A stretch of 64,000 nucleotides of DNA, from positions 62,001 through 126,000 of the forward strand of contig CAWCPM010000015.1 of assembly GCA_963797565.1 (NCBI GenBank). Direction: 5' to 3'. This DNA comes from JAICYJ01 sp963797565 (GTDB lineage Bacteria; Actinomycetota; Thermoleophilia; Gaiellales; JAICJC01). The notes under the pieces were generated by a model that had not been told where the DNA came from, ran no database searches, and was given only the letters and a program-made list of their open reading frames with translations. Shown here piece after piece: positions 56,410 through 64,000 of the stretch. Both the position numbers and the translations under genes were made by a program. The first letter of the stretch is position 1; every line of letters begins with the position of its first letter.

Positions 56410-59388
56410 GGGATCACCGCCGACACGCAGGTGCCGGAGCCGTTGCTCTGCACGGCCAGCGTTCCGTCCAGCGCCTCGACCCGGTCGGCCAGCCCGCGCA
56501 GGCCGGTGCCGCCCAGGGGATCGGCGCCGCCGACCCCGTCGTCGGAGACCTCGATCGTTGCCTGCCCGTTGGCGCGCATGACGCGGACCGTAGCGTGTTT
56601 GGCGTTGGCGTACTTGGCAACGTTGGTGAGCGCCTCCGCCACCACGTAGTAGGCGGCCGCCTCGATCGGTGCGGGCAGCGGCTGATCCGGGACCTCGCTC
56701 CAGCTCCACCGGCAGCGGAGCACGCGTCGCCAGCGCCTCCAGGGCGGGCCGCAGGCCGCGGTCGGTGAGGATCGCAGGGTGGATGCCCCGCGCCAGCTCG
56801 CGCAGCTCCTCCAGCGCCTGTGACAGCTCCTGTCTGGCCGACTCCAGGATCTCGTCGGCCGCAGCCGGCTCACGCTGGAACAGCGACTGGGCCAGGCGCA
56901 GCGACAGGGACAGCGATACCAGCCGCTGCTGAGCGCCGTCATGCAGGTTGCGCTCCAGCCGGCGACGGGCCTCGTCGCCCGCGTTCACGATGCGGGAGCG
57001 GGAGCGGCGCAGCTCCTCGTCGGTGCGCTTGCGCTCCGTGATGTCCCGCACGAAGGCCGTGAACAACGGCAGGTCGTCGGTGTCGATGCGCGTCACCGCC
57101 AGCTCGATCGGGAACACCTCACCGCTCGCGCGCATGCCGGTCAGCTCTACCTGGGCGCCCACCAGGCGGCCGCCGGCGTTCTCGAGCTGTCGCTGCAGGC
57201 CGCGGCGGTGATCCTCGCGCAGCTGGGGCGGGATCAGCAGCTCGGCCATGTCCTTTCCGAGCACGTCCTCGGCCCGGTAGCCGAACGTGCGCTCCGCCGC
57301 CGGGTTGAACTCCAGGATCCGGTTTGCGGAGTCGATCGTGATGATGCAGTCGAGCGCCGATGACAGCACCGCCGACTTGCGCGCCTCGCTCTCGGCCACC
57401 GCCGCCTCGGCCCGCCGACGCTCGATCAGCTGGCCGATGCGGTCGGCCACGGCCTCCAGCAGCGCCAGCATGTCGTCGTCGGGACCGCGGATGTCGTCGG
57501 AGCACAGCTGCACGACCGCATCCACCTGCCCGGCGGCGATGATGGGGAACGCGAACGACCCGCGCCGCTGTCCGGCCCGCGGATTGGCCATCACCACCGG
57601 GTCGTCGTCGAGGTCGATGTCCCAGCGGGCCTCGGCCGTCCCTCGCACGTAGGTGGCGAGGCCGGCGTCGCCGACCGGCCGGCTGGCCAGGACGCGCTCG
57701 CTGAAGTCCTCCGCCACGGCGGCGCCGTCCGACCACACCGCCACCGGCACCAGCGACTCGTCCTCGGCCTTCCAGTACACGCAGGCCCACGAGTCGAACG
57801 TCGTGCCCATCGCCTCCACCATCGGCTCGGCCACGTCCTCCAGCCGCTCGGCCCGGGCCAGCGCCCGCGCCAGCGACAGCTGGAACCCCATCCGACGTTC
57901 GTTGCGCCGGCGGGTCGTGATGTCCTCTCCGATGCTGGTCGCTCCGATGATGCGCCCGTCGCGGTCGCGGATCACCGTGTTGTTCCAGGCGATGTCGAGG
58001 ATCTCGCCGCCGCGGGTGCGGATCCAGTTCTCCTCGTAGGCCAGCACGTCGTCCTCGGCCATCCGCTCCAGGAACTGCACCTCGGTGCCGTTGAACACCT
58101 CCAGCCAGTCCCGCCCCACCAGCTGCTCCCGGGACCAGCCGGTCAGCTCGCACAGGAACGGGTTGGCATACGTGATCAGGCCGGCCGTGTCGAGGCTGAC
58201 GGCGATCAGCCGGACGCCCTCCAGCAGGTCGCTCAGCCGTTGCTCGGAGGCGGCCACCTCGCGCAGCTGCGAGCGCAGCTCACCGGCCAGCGTCTGGTTG
58301 CGCAGTGCCAGTGCCGCCGCGGCCGTCGCAGCTCCCAGCAGGGCCGGGTCGTCCAGCAGGGACGCGTCGTGTGCCATCTGCAGCACGCGGCGGCCGCGCC
58401 GCTCGATGGTGGTCACCGCCCGTCCCTCGCCGGCGTCGGGTCGCGCCACCAGAGCGCCCTCGATGTCGAAGTAGGTGTCGTCCTCGGGCAGCCAGTAGAC
58501 GAGCTCCAGCGTGGGATCTCCGAGCGCGCGCTGCAGTGCCGCGCGCAGCCGCTCCGGCTCGTCGCTGGCCTCGATCTCGGCGATCAGGCCGCGCACGGCG
58601 CCGGAGCGGCCGATCTGCGTGCGCAGCAGGCCGTAGAGGAAGCCCTGCGGGATCGCCGCCATCGTCACGGCGAACACGTAGAACGGCACGTCGCCGGTCT
58701 GCTCGACGAACCCCGAGTAGATCGCCACCGCCCCGATCGCGAGCATGCAGACCGTGCCGGTCAGGTACATCGGCGTCAGCACCCGGCGGGCGGCGGCGCT
58801 GGCCGCCCGCCAGCGGCGGGCCAGGATCACCAGCATCGCCACGATCAGGCAGATGCCGAACAGCAGCGATGCGGTATCGGCGCCGCGCACCAGGTCGTGG
58901 TGGTGGTCGACCAGCAGCAGGTTGTGCGCGCTGTGGCGGTCGGCGCCGTCCAGCCGCGGCTCCGTGAACGGCAGCACCACCAGGCTCAGCACCCACGTGT
59001 CCAGGTAGACGAGCAGCGTCACGATGCGCGCATCCAGCGTGCGCAGACGGCCGCTGGGGTAGGCCAGGATGGTGTGCACGAGCAGCCCCAGCCAGAGGCT
59101 GGCGAACAGCTCGCCGACGGTGAACACGACGTCGCTGGGCCAGTCCGTGAGCCCGTTGCACAGCCACGACAACGCCGTCGCGCACATCAGCGGGCCGATC
59201 AGGTTGCCGGGTCGCCGCACCCAGGCCACCTGGCCGGCGATCATGAACGACCATCCCACCAGCAGGCCCAGGATCAGGTAGGCGGCGGTGTTGTGGTGGA
59301 CGTGCGTCGAGCTCTCGCCGACGCCGACCAGGACGCTCAGCACCAGGCCGGCGACGAGCGCCGCGATCCGCAGGCGGCGCGAGGTCAT
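56400..59388 (-). CDS. Multi-PAS/GAF membrane histidine kinase, NarX-like (frameshifted)
   Basis: About 995 aa. Residues 1-220: six to seven transmembrane helices. Then a GAF-like segment (~250-350), PAS (LLEGVRLIAVSLDTAGLITY) with PAC, GAF (~500-640), a second PAS (LSSALDCIITIDSANRI), HisKA_3 (LERNLHDGAQQRLVSLSL) with the phosphoacceptor His, and a HATPase (ALTNVAKYANAK, VSDDGVGGADPLGGTGL). The frame breaks near 56690; one G too many in CTGGAGC. Coupled to the upstream receiver by ATGA and to the NarL regulator. Signal unknown. Confidence 0.9.
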
Positions 59389-59738
59389 TCCAGAGCTTCG
59401 GCGAGCGTGCGTCCGCACAGCTCACCCTTGGGGACGAAGCCGCGGGCACCGCTCTCCGCCACCAGCGGGCCGAAGTCGCTGGCGTCGCGGCTGGAGGTGA
59501 GCACGATCGCGGGCGGGTCGTCGCTCCGGGCCAGCTCTGCCGCCACGGCGAAACCGTCCGTGTCCGGAAGCTGCACGTCCAGCAGCACCACCTCGGGGTG
59601 CAGCTCGCGCACGGCGGCCAGCGCCGACGCTCCGTCGACCGCCTCACCCACGATCGTGTACCCCTCCGACTGGAGCAGCGCCCGGGCTGTTGCCCGGAAG
59701 CTCGGGTGATCGTCGACGATCAGGATTGACGGCGTCAT
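59385..59738 (-). CDS. Single-domain response regulator
   Basis: 117 aa, only a receiver: ILIVDDHPSFRAT, phosphoacceptor Asp in VVLLDVQLPDTDG, Thr/Ser in VLTSSRD, Lys in GFVPKGEL. No output domain, so it may relay phosphate or tune the kinase. ATG at 59738; Met at 59747 is equally possible and neither has a clear ribosome site. Its stop overlaps the kinase ATG. Confidence 0.88.
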   Translation of the reverse strand: MTPSILIVDDHPSFRATARALLQSEGYTIVGEAVDGASALAAVRELHPEVVLLDVQLPDTDGFAVAAELARSDDPPAIVLTSSRDASDFGPLVAESGARGFVPKGELCGRTLAEALE

Positions 59739-59785
59739 CGTGACCATCGTGCCACACCGGCGACATGCGGACGATACGGTTTGCC

Positions 59786-59806
59786 ACACCCTTTGCAGGG
59801 TGTTTT
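59786..59806 (+). terminator. Stem-loop with T-run in the receiver gene's upstream region
   Basis: ACACCCT (59786-59792), loop TTGC, AGGGTGT (59797-59803), then T-run to 59806: a classical intrinsic terminator on the plus strand. No plus-strand gene precedes it, so it would stop antisense transcription entering from the signalling operon, or it acts as a 5' structure for the minus-strand receiver gene. Confidence 0.5.
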
Positions 59807-59819
59807 CCACGCTAAAGCC

Positions 59820-60070
59820 AGATGATTGATTGGTATCTCCGTGATGTCCAAGGCGCAAGGCGTCGCCTGCGCGTCGGAGATCTGCGCCGCAGATCACGAC
59901 CGGGCGAGAACCGAGTCTCGCAAGGACGCAGGGAGCGTCAATACCGGGTCGTATTGGCGCGACCGAGGACGCAGTCGAGACGATAGTTCGCAGCCGTAGC
60001 CACCCCCGCCGCCGCCGACCTCAAACCGAACGCAGCGGCCAGGCTCGCGAGAGATACCGATCAATCATCT
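59820..60070. repeat. 251-bp element with 20-bp terminal inverted repeats (MITE-like or structured RNA)
   Basis: The left end (59820-59839, AGATGATTGATTGGTATCTC) and the inverted right end (60051-60070) match at 19 of 20 positions. Inside are three hairpins: 59853-59872 (GCGCAAGGCG/CGCCTGCGC, 1-nt loop, one bulge), 59879-59895 (GATCTGCG/CGCAGATC, 1-nt loop) and 59935-59960 (10-bp stem with one G-U, 6-nt loop). It fills the 313-base gap between the receiver and TPR genes. The right repeat supplies the last codons (Leu-Asp-Asp-stop) of the TPR gene. No open reading frame; no clear target-site duplication. Confidence 0.65.
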
Positions 60071-60843
60071 AGGGTCGTGCCGGTGTTGCCGCTGGTGGTG
60101 AGGCCGATCAGCGGCTTCAGCTGCTTGAGCAGGGTCGTCAGCTGCTTCTTGTCGGGTGCGGTCGGCTCCAGCACCAGCACACGCTTGACGGCGTCATAGG
60201 CGGTCTTGTAGTCCTGGACGGCCAGCGCGTCGCGGTAGATGGCGCGCTCGTAGGTGGAGTTGGTGGGCTGAAGCGCGATCGCCTTCTTCCACAGCGCGAT
60301 CGCCTGCAGCACGTCCTGCTGGGCCTGCTGCTGGTAGGTCTGGGCGCGCTGCGTCAAGGGCTGCTGGGCGGTCGAGACCAGCGGCGCGCCGATGCTGGTG
60401 CCGAGCTTCTCGCCGCCCGCCGGGAGCGGGCTGGTGGTGGTCCCGTACTGGCTGGCCAGCGACTGCCAGTAGGCGGCGCGCTGGGCCTGCTTCTGGGCCT
60501 CCGTCTCATACAGCGTGGCGACCTGGGTGATCGTGTTCGCGTCCTTGGGGCGCAGGTTCATGTACTGCGCGTAGGCGCCCAGCGCCGAGGTCGTCTGCCC
60601 GCTGGTCTGGTAGGCGTCGCCCAGCTGGCGCCAGGCGGTGGCGTCTTTCGGGTCGGAGTGCACCTTGTTCAGCAGGTCGCTCGTGCTGGGGGTGCTGCTG
60701 CCGCTGGACTGGCCAAGCAGGTTCCCGAGGCTGATCCCGCCCGCACCGGAGCCGACGCCCAGGAAGACGAAGCTGAGTGCGAATACCAGTCCCAGGAAGA
60801 TGAAGACTGGCTTCTGGGTGCGTCGGATCTTTTCGAACAGCAT
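60061..60843 (-). CDS. Membrane-anchored tetratricopeptide-repeat protein
   Basis: 260 aa. One N-terminal transmembrane helix (PVFIFLGLVFALSFVFLGV), a Gly/Ser linker, then TPR-like helices: DATAWRQLGDAYQTSGQTTSALGAYAQYMNLRPKD is the clearest repeat, with a second at ~residues 175-225 (AIALWKKAIALQPTN). A Gln-rich middle (QRAQTYQQQAQQD). Probably a scaffold at the membrane; function unknown. Ends inside the 251-bp element, which donates the stop codon. Confidence 0.8.
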   Translation of the reverse strand: MLFEKIRRTQKPVFIFLGLVFALSFVFLGVGSGAGGISLGNLLGQSSGSSTPSTSDLLNKVHSDPKDATAWRQLGDAYQTSGQTTSALGAYAQYMNLRPKDANTITQVATLYETEAQKQAQRAAYWQSLASQYGTTTSPLPAGGEKLGTSIGAPLVSTAQQPLTQRAQTYQQQAQQDVLQAIALWKKAIALQPTNSTYERAIYRDALAVQDYKTAYDAVKRVLVLEPTAPDKKQLTTLLKQLKPLIGLTTSGNTGTTLDD

Positions 60844-60870
60844 GTGTGTGAGCGTTCCTGCGGCCGGGGA

Positions 60871-62065
60871 TCAGCGATCGAGCATCTTTGCGCGAACGCG
60901 CCGCGCCGGTTCGGTATCGGCAGCGCCACCGTCGCGGTTGAAGCGTATCTGGCCATCCACCATCGTGAGCAGCACGCGATCGGGCGTGCCGCCGTACACG
61001 GCGGCCGTGATCGGGTCTTCCCAGGGCAGAAACGGCGTATCCGACAGGTCGAGCACGGTCAGGTCGGCGCGCTTATGAGGCGCCAATGATCCGATCGAAT
61101 CGGCCAGCCCGATCGCGCGGGCGCCGTCGATCGTGGCCATCCTCAGCACCCGCTCGGCGCTGAGCGCGTCCGGCCGGCGCGCTCGCGCACGGGCCACGCA
61201 GGATCGCGGCGCGCATCTCGTCCCACATGTCGAAGGTGAGCGCCGAGGCGGGGCTATCGGTGCCCAGACCCAGCGCCAGGCCGGCGTCCAGCAGCTCCGG
61301 CACCGGCGCCGTCCCGCAGCCCAGCAGCGCATTCGAGCGCGGGCAGTGGACGGCCGGCACGCCCAGGCCGGCCAGGAGCGAGATCGCGTCGGGGTCGGCG
61401 CGCACGAGGTGGATCGCGACCGTGTCGGGGCCGAGCACGCCGGCCAGGTCGGCCAGCGGCTGGGTGTCGCGCTCCGACTCGAGCAGGTGGGTGGCCACCG
61501 GGATGCCGCGCGCCCGTGCCAGCTCCACCAGCTGCTCGTAGTGCTCGGTCGTGACGGTGTAGGGCGCGTGCGGCGAGATGCCGGGCGTGATCAGGGGGTG
61601 GGACGGCAACGCGTCCAGCCGGCCGGCCATCAGCCCGGCCGGGTCGCCCTGATCGCTGAACGCCTCGAGGTAGACGATCGCCCGCAGGCCCTGGGCGATC
61701 GCGGCCTCGGCGACGGTGTCCGCGTAGGAGCAGTCGGCGATGGTGGTGACGCCGCCGGCCAGGGAGGCGTGCACGCCGGCGTGCGACTGCGCCAGGTAGT
61801 CGTCGCGGACGAGGCCGCTCTTGCGCACGATCAGCTGCTCGATCCAGGGCGAGAACGGCAGCCCGTCGCCCATCGCGCTCATGGAGCCGTACTCGAGGTG
61901 GGTGTGGGCGTTGACCAGGCCGGGCAGGATCACCGCGTCGGCGAAGCGGCGGTCGGGCTGCAGCCGGTCGGACACCTCGGCGATCACGCCGCCCTCGATG
62001 CGCACCGCGCCGTCGCGCAGCGGCGGCCCATCCATGGGCAGCACCCAGTCGGCGCCGAGGATCAC
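60871..62065 (-). CDS. Amidohydrolase, Atz/Trz deaminase type (frameshifted)
   Basis: About 397 aa. Metal and substrate motifs: LPGLVNAHTHLEYGSMS, ISPHAPYTVT, VATHLLESERDT, VHCPRSNALLGCG, GLGTDSPASALTFDMW. This pattern fits the branch containing aminodeoxyfutalosine deaminase, SAH/MTA deaminases and triazine hydrolases; I cannot choose. The frame breaks near 61190 (CGTGGCCC probably CGTGCCC). ATGA overlap with tatC. Confidence 0.82.
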
Positions 62066-62850
62066 GTCAGCGGCTCAGGATCGGGCTCGTCGGCGCCCCG
62101 GGCCCGCTCCACGCCGACCACGATGAAGTACGACAGCCCGTACAGCACCAGCAGCGGGATGAACTCGACGATGAACGAGATCGGGTCGACGCCGGGCAGC
62201 AGCATCGCCACCACGGCCAGCACCACGATCGAGATCCGCCAGTGGCGGCGCATCAGGGCCGAGCTCATGATCCGCAGGCGGGCCAGCACCAGCATCACGG
62301 CCGGCATCTCGAACACGATGCCCATCGCCAGCAGCGTCAGCAGCACGAACTGGATGTAGTCCTTCGCGCGCAGCTGGTAGTTGAAGGCGTTGGAGTTGTA
62401 CCCGACCAGGAAGTCGATGGCCGGTGGCACGACCAGGTACCAGCCGAAGATCACGCCGCACACGAACAGGGCCGGGATCATCATCACCAGCGGCTTCAGG
62501 TGCTTGTGGTGCTGCTCGGCGAAGGCCGGGATCACGAACGCGTACAGCTGGTACGTCGCGATCGGCATGGTCAGCAGCAGCCCGGCGTAGATCGCGATCG
62601 AGATCGAGGTGAGGATGCCGTCCAGCGGGCTGGTGGCCAGGAACTTGTAGGCCGTCGCTCGGGATGGCCGGGCGTGTTGGAATGCAGCGGGGCGGCCAGG
62701 AAGTTCAGGATCGCGGCCGACTTGTAGAAGCAGACGGCGACTCGCGACGGTCAGCACGGCCAGCACCACGACGATCCGCGACCGCAACTCATCCAGGTGC
62801 TCGACGAGCGTCAGCTGCTCATCGGGCTTGACGCGCCGGGCGCGGGCCAC
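62062..62850 (-). CDS. tatC: Sec-independent translocase TatC (two compensating frameshifts)
   Basis: 262 aa, six helices; receptor of the Tat system that exports folded proteins with twin-Arg signals. Conserved LVEHLDELRSRIVV start, KFLATSPLDGILTSI, PAFAEQHHKHLKP, FGWYLVVPPAIDFLVGYN and FEMPAVMLVLARL. Residues ~37-68 are garbled (RRLLLQVGRDPEL); shifts near 62740 and 62685 cancel out, and the other frame there reads as a normal TatC periplasmic loop. GTG start 3 nt after the tatA stop. Confidence 0.92.
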   Translation of the reverse strand: MARARRVKPDEQLTLVEHLDELRSRIVVVLAVLTVASRRLLLQVGRDPELPGRPAAFQHARPSRATAYKFLATSPLDGILTSISIAIYAGLLLTMPIATYQLYAFVIPAFAEQHHKHLKPLVMMIPALFVCGVIFGWYLVVPPAIDFLVGYNSNAFNYQLRAKDYIQFVLLTLLAMGIVFEMPAVMLVLARLRIMSSALMRRHWRISIVVLAVVAMLLPGVDPISFIVEFIPLLVLYGLSYFIVVGVERARGADEPDPEPLT

Positions 62851-62853
62851 TTG

Positions 62854-63105
62854 CTAGTCCTTGGTGTGGTGGACCGGGCCCTGCTCGGTGGTGGGAGCCG
62901 TGTAGGACGTCGTTGCGGGCGGCTCGAGCGAGGCGGCCGGCTGCGGCGGAGCCTCGTCCTTGTCGTCATGGCCGCTGACAGAGTCCTTGAACTCCCGGAT
63001 TCCCTTGCCCAGCGAGCGTCCCACTTCGGGGAGCCGCTTGGGGCCGAGCACGACCAACGCGATGATGAGGACGATGATGAGCTGAATCGGAGATACGTCG
63101 GGCAT
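62854..63105 (-). CDS. tatA: Sec-independent translocase TatA
   Basis: 83 aa. One transmembrane helix (IQLIIVLIIALVVLGPKRLPEVG) with the conserved Gly-Pro hinge, amphipathic helix (RSLGKGIREFKDSV) and an acidic/Pro-rich tail. TatA oligomers form the Tat pore. First gene of tatA-tatC-deaminase. Leaderless ATG. Confidence 0.93.
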   Translation of the reverse strand: MPDVSPIQLIIVLIIALVVLGPKRLPEVGRSLGKGIREFKDSVSGHDDKDEAPPQPAASLEPPATTSYTAPTTEQGPVHHTKD

Positions 63106-63117
63106 GGGTTCAGAGTA
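63106..63117 (-). promoter_or_regulatory. Leaderless promoter of the tat operon
   Basis: TACTCT (minus strand, 63112-63117), 6 nt, ATG at 63105. Confidence 0.5.
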
Positions 63118-63223
63118 CCACGGGTTCGGCGACCGAATACGGGGTGGGAGCTACACTTGAACCACGGGAACGGCATGCCCGGGCCCGTATGCGCACCGAC
63201 TTTCACCTCCCTGAGAGGAATAC

Positions 63224-63991
63224 ATGCCAGACCTGATCATCCGTAACCTGCACGCCTCGATCGACGGCGCCGAGATCCTGCGCGGCGTCGACCTCGAGCT
63301 CTCCCGGGGAGAGGTGCACGCGATCATGGGGCCGAACGGCTCCGGCAAGTCGACGCTGGCGCACGTGCTGATGGGCCATCCCTCCTACGAGGTGACCGAG
63401 GGTGAGGTCGAGTTCATGGGTGAGCAGGTGCTGGAGCTGGAGCCGGACGAGCGCTCCCGCCTGGGCCTGTTCCTCGCCTTCCAGTACCCGTCGGCGGTCC
63501 CCGGCGTGACGGTCGCGAACTTCCTGCGGATGGCCGTGAACGCGCACCGGCGCACGCCGGACGGCGAGGACAACCCGATCCGCATCCCCGAGTTCCGCAA
63601 GCTGCTGCAGGAGAACATGGAGCAGCTCAAGATCGATCGCACGATGACCAGCCGGTATCTCAACGACGGCTTCTCGGGCGGCGAGAAGAAGCGCATGGAG
63701 ATGCTGCAGATGGCCGTGTTGCGGCCGCAGATCGCGATCCTGGACGAGACCGACTCCGGGCTCGATATCGATGCGCTGCGGATCGTCTCCGACGGCGTCA
63801 ACAGCCTGGTCGGCCCCGAGATGGGTGCGCTCGTGATCACCCACTACTCGCGGCTTCTGAAGTACATCAAGCCCGACCACATCCATGTGCTTGTGGGCGG
63901 GCGCGTCGTTCGCTCGGGCGGCCCGGAGCTGGCCGACGAGCTGGAACGCGACGGCTATACGCCATATGGCGTTGAGGAGGCGGCTGTCTGA
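63224..63991 (+). CDS. sufC: Fe-S cluster assembly ATPase SufC
   Basis: 255-aa ABC-type ATPase of the SUF scaffold. Walker A GPNGSGKSTLAHVLMGHP, Q-loop LFLAFQYPSAVPGVTV, signature FSGGEKKRMEMLQMAVL, Walker B IAILDETDSGLDIDAL, switch His VITHYSRLL. It drives conformational change in SufBCD during cluster assembly. ATG with GAGAGGAA upstream. Stop overlaps the next ATG (TGATG). Confidence 0.96.
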   Translation: MPDLIIRNLHASIDGAEILRGVDLELSRGEVHAIMGPNGSGKSTLAHVLMGHPSYEVTEGEVEFMGEQVLELEPDERSRLGLFLAFQYPSAVPGVTVANFLRMAVNAHRRTPDGEDNPIRIPEFRKLLQENMEQLKIDRTMTSRYLNDGFSGGEKKRMEMLQMAVLRPQIAILDETDSGLDIDALRIVSDGVNSLVGPEMGALVITHYSRLLKYIKPDHIHVLVGGRVVRSGGPELADELERDGYTPYGVEEAAV

Positions 63992-64000
63992 TGTCAGACA
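63991..64000 (+). CDS. Start of next SUF gene, probably sufB (cut by window end)
   Basis: Only ATG TCA GAC and one further base are visible (Met-Ser-Asp). It overlaps the sufC stop, as SUF genes usually do. SufB is a guess from gene order. Confidence 0.4.

Noticed and set aside
55765..59418. An apparent 1217-aa hybrid histidine kinase with C-terminal receiver and HTH
   Set aside because: The join is a frameshift near 56690. In the correct frame the kinase ATPase domain ends at a stop at 56400 and the NarL regulator starts at its own GTG (56409).

Overview
The window is about 70% GC and almost fully coding. Genes sit in long runs joined by 4-base ATGA/GTGA overlaps, many starts are GTG or TTG, and many promoters look leaderless. 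The gene content fits a free-living Actinomycetota: Streptomyces-type ethylmalonyl-CoA pathway enzymes, a Dpm1-type mannosyltransferase, TatA/TatC, SufC, PolX and many secreted NHL or fibronectin-like proteins. Class Thermoleophilia (Solirubrobacterales/Gaiellales) is my inference, with no marker gene behind it. There is no rRNA, CRISPR array, insertion sequence or prophage. About 25-30 single-base frameshifts interrupt otherwise conserved genes. Most look like one extra C or G in a short run, so I treat these genes as intact but mis-sequenced.

Layout. 1-9.7 kb is housekeeping: thiL end, EamA exporter, thioredoxin, Dpm1-like transferase, PolX, OtsB, a split TauE/SafE pair, a phosphatase, acetyl-CoA synthetase and RlmN. 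9.7-12.4 kb holds crotonyl-CoA carboxylase/reductase and an acyl-CoA mutase large subunit. 12.4-20.2 kb holds a lipoprotein, RibB, a ferredoxin-reductase-like flavoprotein, an ABC-2 exporter, a metallo-beta-lactamase-fold hydrolase and an amidohydrolase. 20.2-22.8 kb holds a MaoC hydratase, an acyl-CoA dehydrogenase and a CoA-ester lyase. With ccr and the mutase these form most of an ethylmalonyl-CoA pathway for acetyl-CoA assimilation.

22.9-35.6 kb holds signal peptidase I, a SpoIID/LytB protein, a Wbp-type nucleotide-sugar operon behind an array of PHO-box-like repeats, a CcdA/TlpA thiol-redox pair, an M42 peptidase, and an operon joining a UBP-type zinc finger, a response regulator fused to a thioredoxin-reductase-like domain, and a cyclic-nucleotide-domain histidine kinase. 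35.6-45 kb holds two tandem secreted NHL-propeller proteins, a Cys-rich copper-storage-like protein, tRNA-Lys(CUU), an amino-acid ABC transporter and a Vps62-like secreted protein.

45-50.5 kb is a tightly coupled catabolic operon: HpaB-type monooxygenase, RidA, DUF1028, LysR and copper amine oxidase. 50.7-60 kb holds a large secreted repeat protein, a DUF4349 lipoprotein, an orphan adenine methylase, and a receiver / multi-PAS kinase / NarL-type regulator operon. A 251-bp element with 20-bp terminal inverted repeats lies at 59820-60070. 60-64 kb holds a TPR protein, a deaminase-type amidohydrolase, TatC, TatA, SufC and the first codons of what is probably sufB.

The items most worth a second look are the UBP-finger/redox-regulator/kinase operon, the PHO-box-like array before the uronic-acid sugar operon, the 251-bp inverted-repeat element, and the leaderless promoters that overlap between divergent genes.
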